A DNA stretch of 64,000 bases. Source: Methylobacterium sp. J-067. GTDB taxonomy: Bacteria > Pseudomonadota > Alphaproteobacteria > Rhizobiales > Beijerinckiaceae. Each line of letters begins with the position of its first letter. Within the stretch, counting starts at the first letter, position 1. The stretch covers positions 124,001 to 188,000 of the forward strand of contig NZ_JAKSXZ010000108.1 in assembly GCF_022829465.1 (NCBI RefSeq), in the 5' to 3' direction. The notes beneath the pieces are model-generated. The model was given only the letters and a program-made list of their open reading frames with translations, did not search any database and was not told the origin of the DNA. The position numbers and the translations under genes are program-made. This document shows, piece by piece, positions 63,593 through 64,000 of the stretch.

Positions 63593-64000
63593 TCAGCCGA
63601 CCGGCTCGGCGAGGGCGCGGGCGGCGCCGGGCCGGGCGGCGATGCGTTCGTACCAGCGGCGCAGGTTCGGGCGGTCCTGCCGTTCGGCCGGCAGGTTCAG
63701 CCAGCGATGCGCCGCGCAGCCCAGCGCAATGTCGGCGATGCTGAAGCTCTCGCCCACGGCGTAGTCGCGCCCGGCGAGATGCCCGTCGAGGATCGCCGCA
63801 TAGACTTCCGACGCCGCGAGCGAGGCAGCGACGAGGGTCCGGTTCGGGTCGGCCGAGCGGAACAATTGCCAGAAGGCATCGCGCATGGCCGGGGTGAAGC
63901 TCGTCGCCTGCCAATCGAGCCACTGGTCGATATGGGCGCGCTGGCGCGGGTCGATGGGGGGCGCGAGCGCCGGGCTCAGCGAGGCGACGTAGCGCATGAT
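63593..64000 (-). CDS. Glutathione S-transferase, C-terminal part (cut by window edge)
   Basis: The visible 136 codons cover the end of the N-terminal thioredoxin-fold domain and the helical C-terminal domain of a GST: IMRYVASLSPAL, QRAHIDQWLDWQATSFTPAM, YAVGESFSIADIALGCAAHR (the conserved N-capping motif, Ser-x-Ala-Asp) and NLRRWYERIAARPGAARAL. The frame remains open to the right edge, so the ATG at 63997 is probably internal. Substrate unknown. Confidence 0.88.
   Translation of the reverse strand: MMRYVASLSPALAPPIDPRQRAHIDQWLDWQATSFTPAMRDAFWQLFRSADPNRTLVAASLAASEVYAAILDGHLAGRDYAVGESFSIADIALGCAAHRWLNLPAERQDRPNLRRWYERIAARPGAARALAEPVG

Overview
The window is 64 kb of high-GC DNA from an alphaproteobacterium, most likely a Hyphomicrobiales (Rhizobiales) member of the Methylobacteriaceae. 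The clues are a CtrA regulator beside flagellar fliI/fliJ, a NepR-type anti-sigma homologue, a DUF2778 protein, a DUF2865 protein, a phasin, a propionyl-CoA carboxylase alpha subunit and a small soluble cytochrome c. Species assignment is inference from gene content. No phage, insertion sequence, CRISPR array or plasmid function is visible; this is ordinary, tightly packed chromosome with many short convergent and overlapping gene ends.

Layout. 0-5 kb: exopolysaccharide genes (Wzz-type co-polymerase cut by the left edge, GT2 glycosyltransferase, UDP-glucuronate epimerase, nucleotide-sugar dehydrogenase) with an orphan NepR-like gene among them. 5-10 kb: secreted cytochrome c, OhrR-type regulator, xerD with a small membrane protein, aroK-aroB, tRNA-Thr(CGT). 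9.7-18.3 kb: envelope and secreted proteins (DUF2778, OmpA-like with a very long proline-rich region, DUF2865, CreA, trypsin-like protease), a CitG-like synthase and cysS. 18.4-26 kb: ctrA, fliI-fliJ, a YbhN-type membrane protein, a GGDEF protein and flhA. 26-31 kb: stress protein with a candidate EcfG promoter, then a capsule-export set (kpsT-like, kpsE-like, two putative glycosyltransferases) with no kpsM permease. 31-41 kb: branched-chain aminotransferase, MsbA-type exporter, LTXXQ protein, zinc-binding protein behind a Zur-like operator, heparinase II/III-like protein, purH, and an MHS transporter with a large extra loop.

41-57 kb: acs-DUF485-actP acetate operon, a large PAS histidine kinase with a degraded ATP-binding domain, a phasin behind a perfect TGCA palindrome, aroC, ribB, a tadE-tadE-tadG group, an HDAC-like hydrolase and two L,D-transpeptidases. 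57-64 kb: pccA followed by two overlapping tiny membrane-protein genes, a GGCT-like protein, acylphosphatase, DUF599, DUF3253, a YdcF-like protein, an RraA-fold protein lacking the aldolase Arg-Asp pair, and a GST cut by the right edge.

How the genes work together. Shikimate synthesis is represented by aroK, aroB and aroC. Acetate uptake and activation (actP, acs) and propionyl-CoA carboxylation (pccA) fit a cell that handles C2/C3 acyl-CoA, and the phasin indicates polyhydroxybutyrate storage. Much of the rest builds the cell surface. I found no clear new multi-gene system. The best leads are the orphan NepR-like protein with the candidate EcfG promoter, the degenerate kinase, the capsule ABC set without its permease, the pccA-linked small membrane proteins and the altered RraA-like protein.
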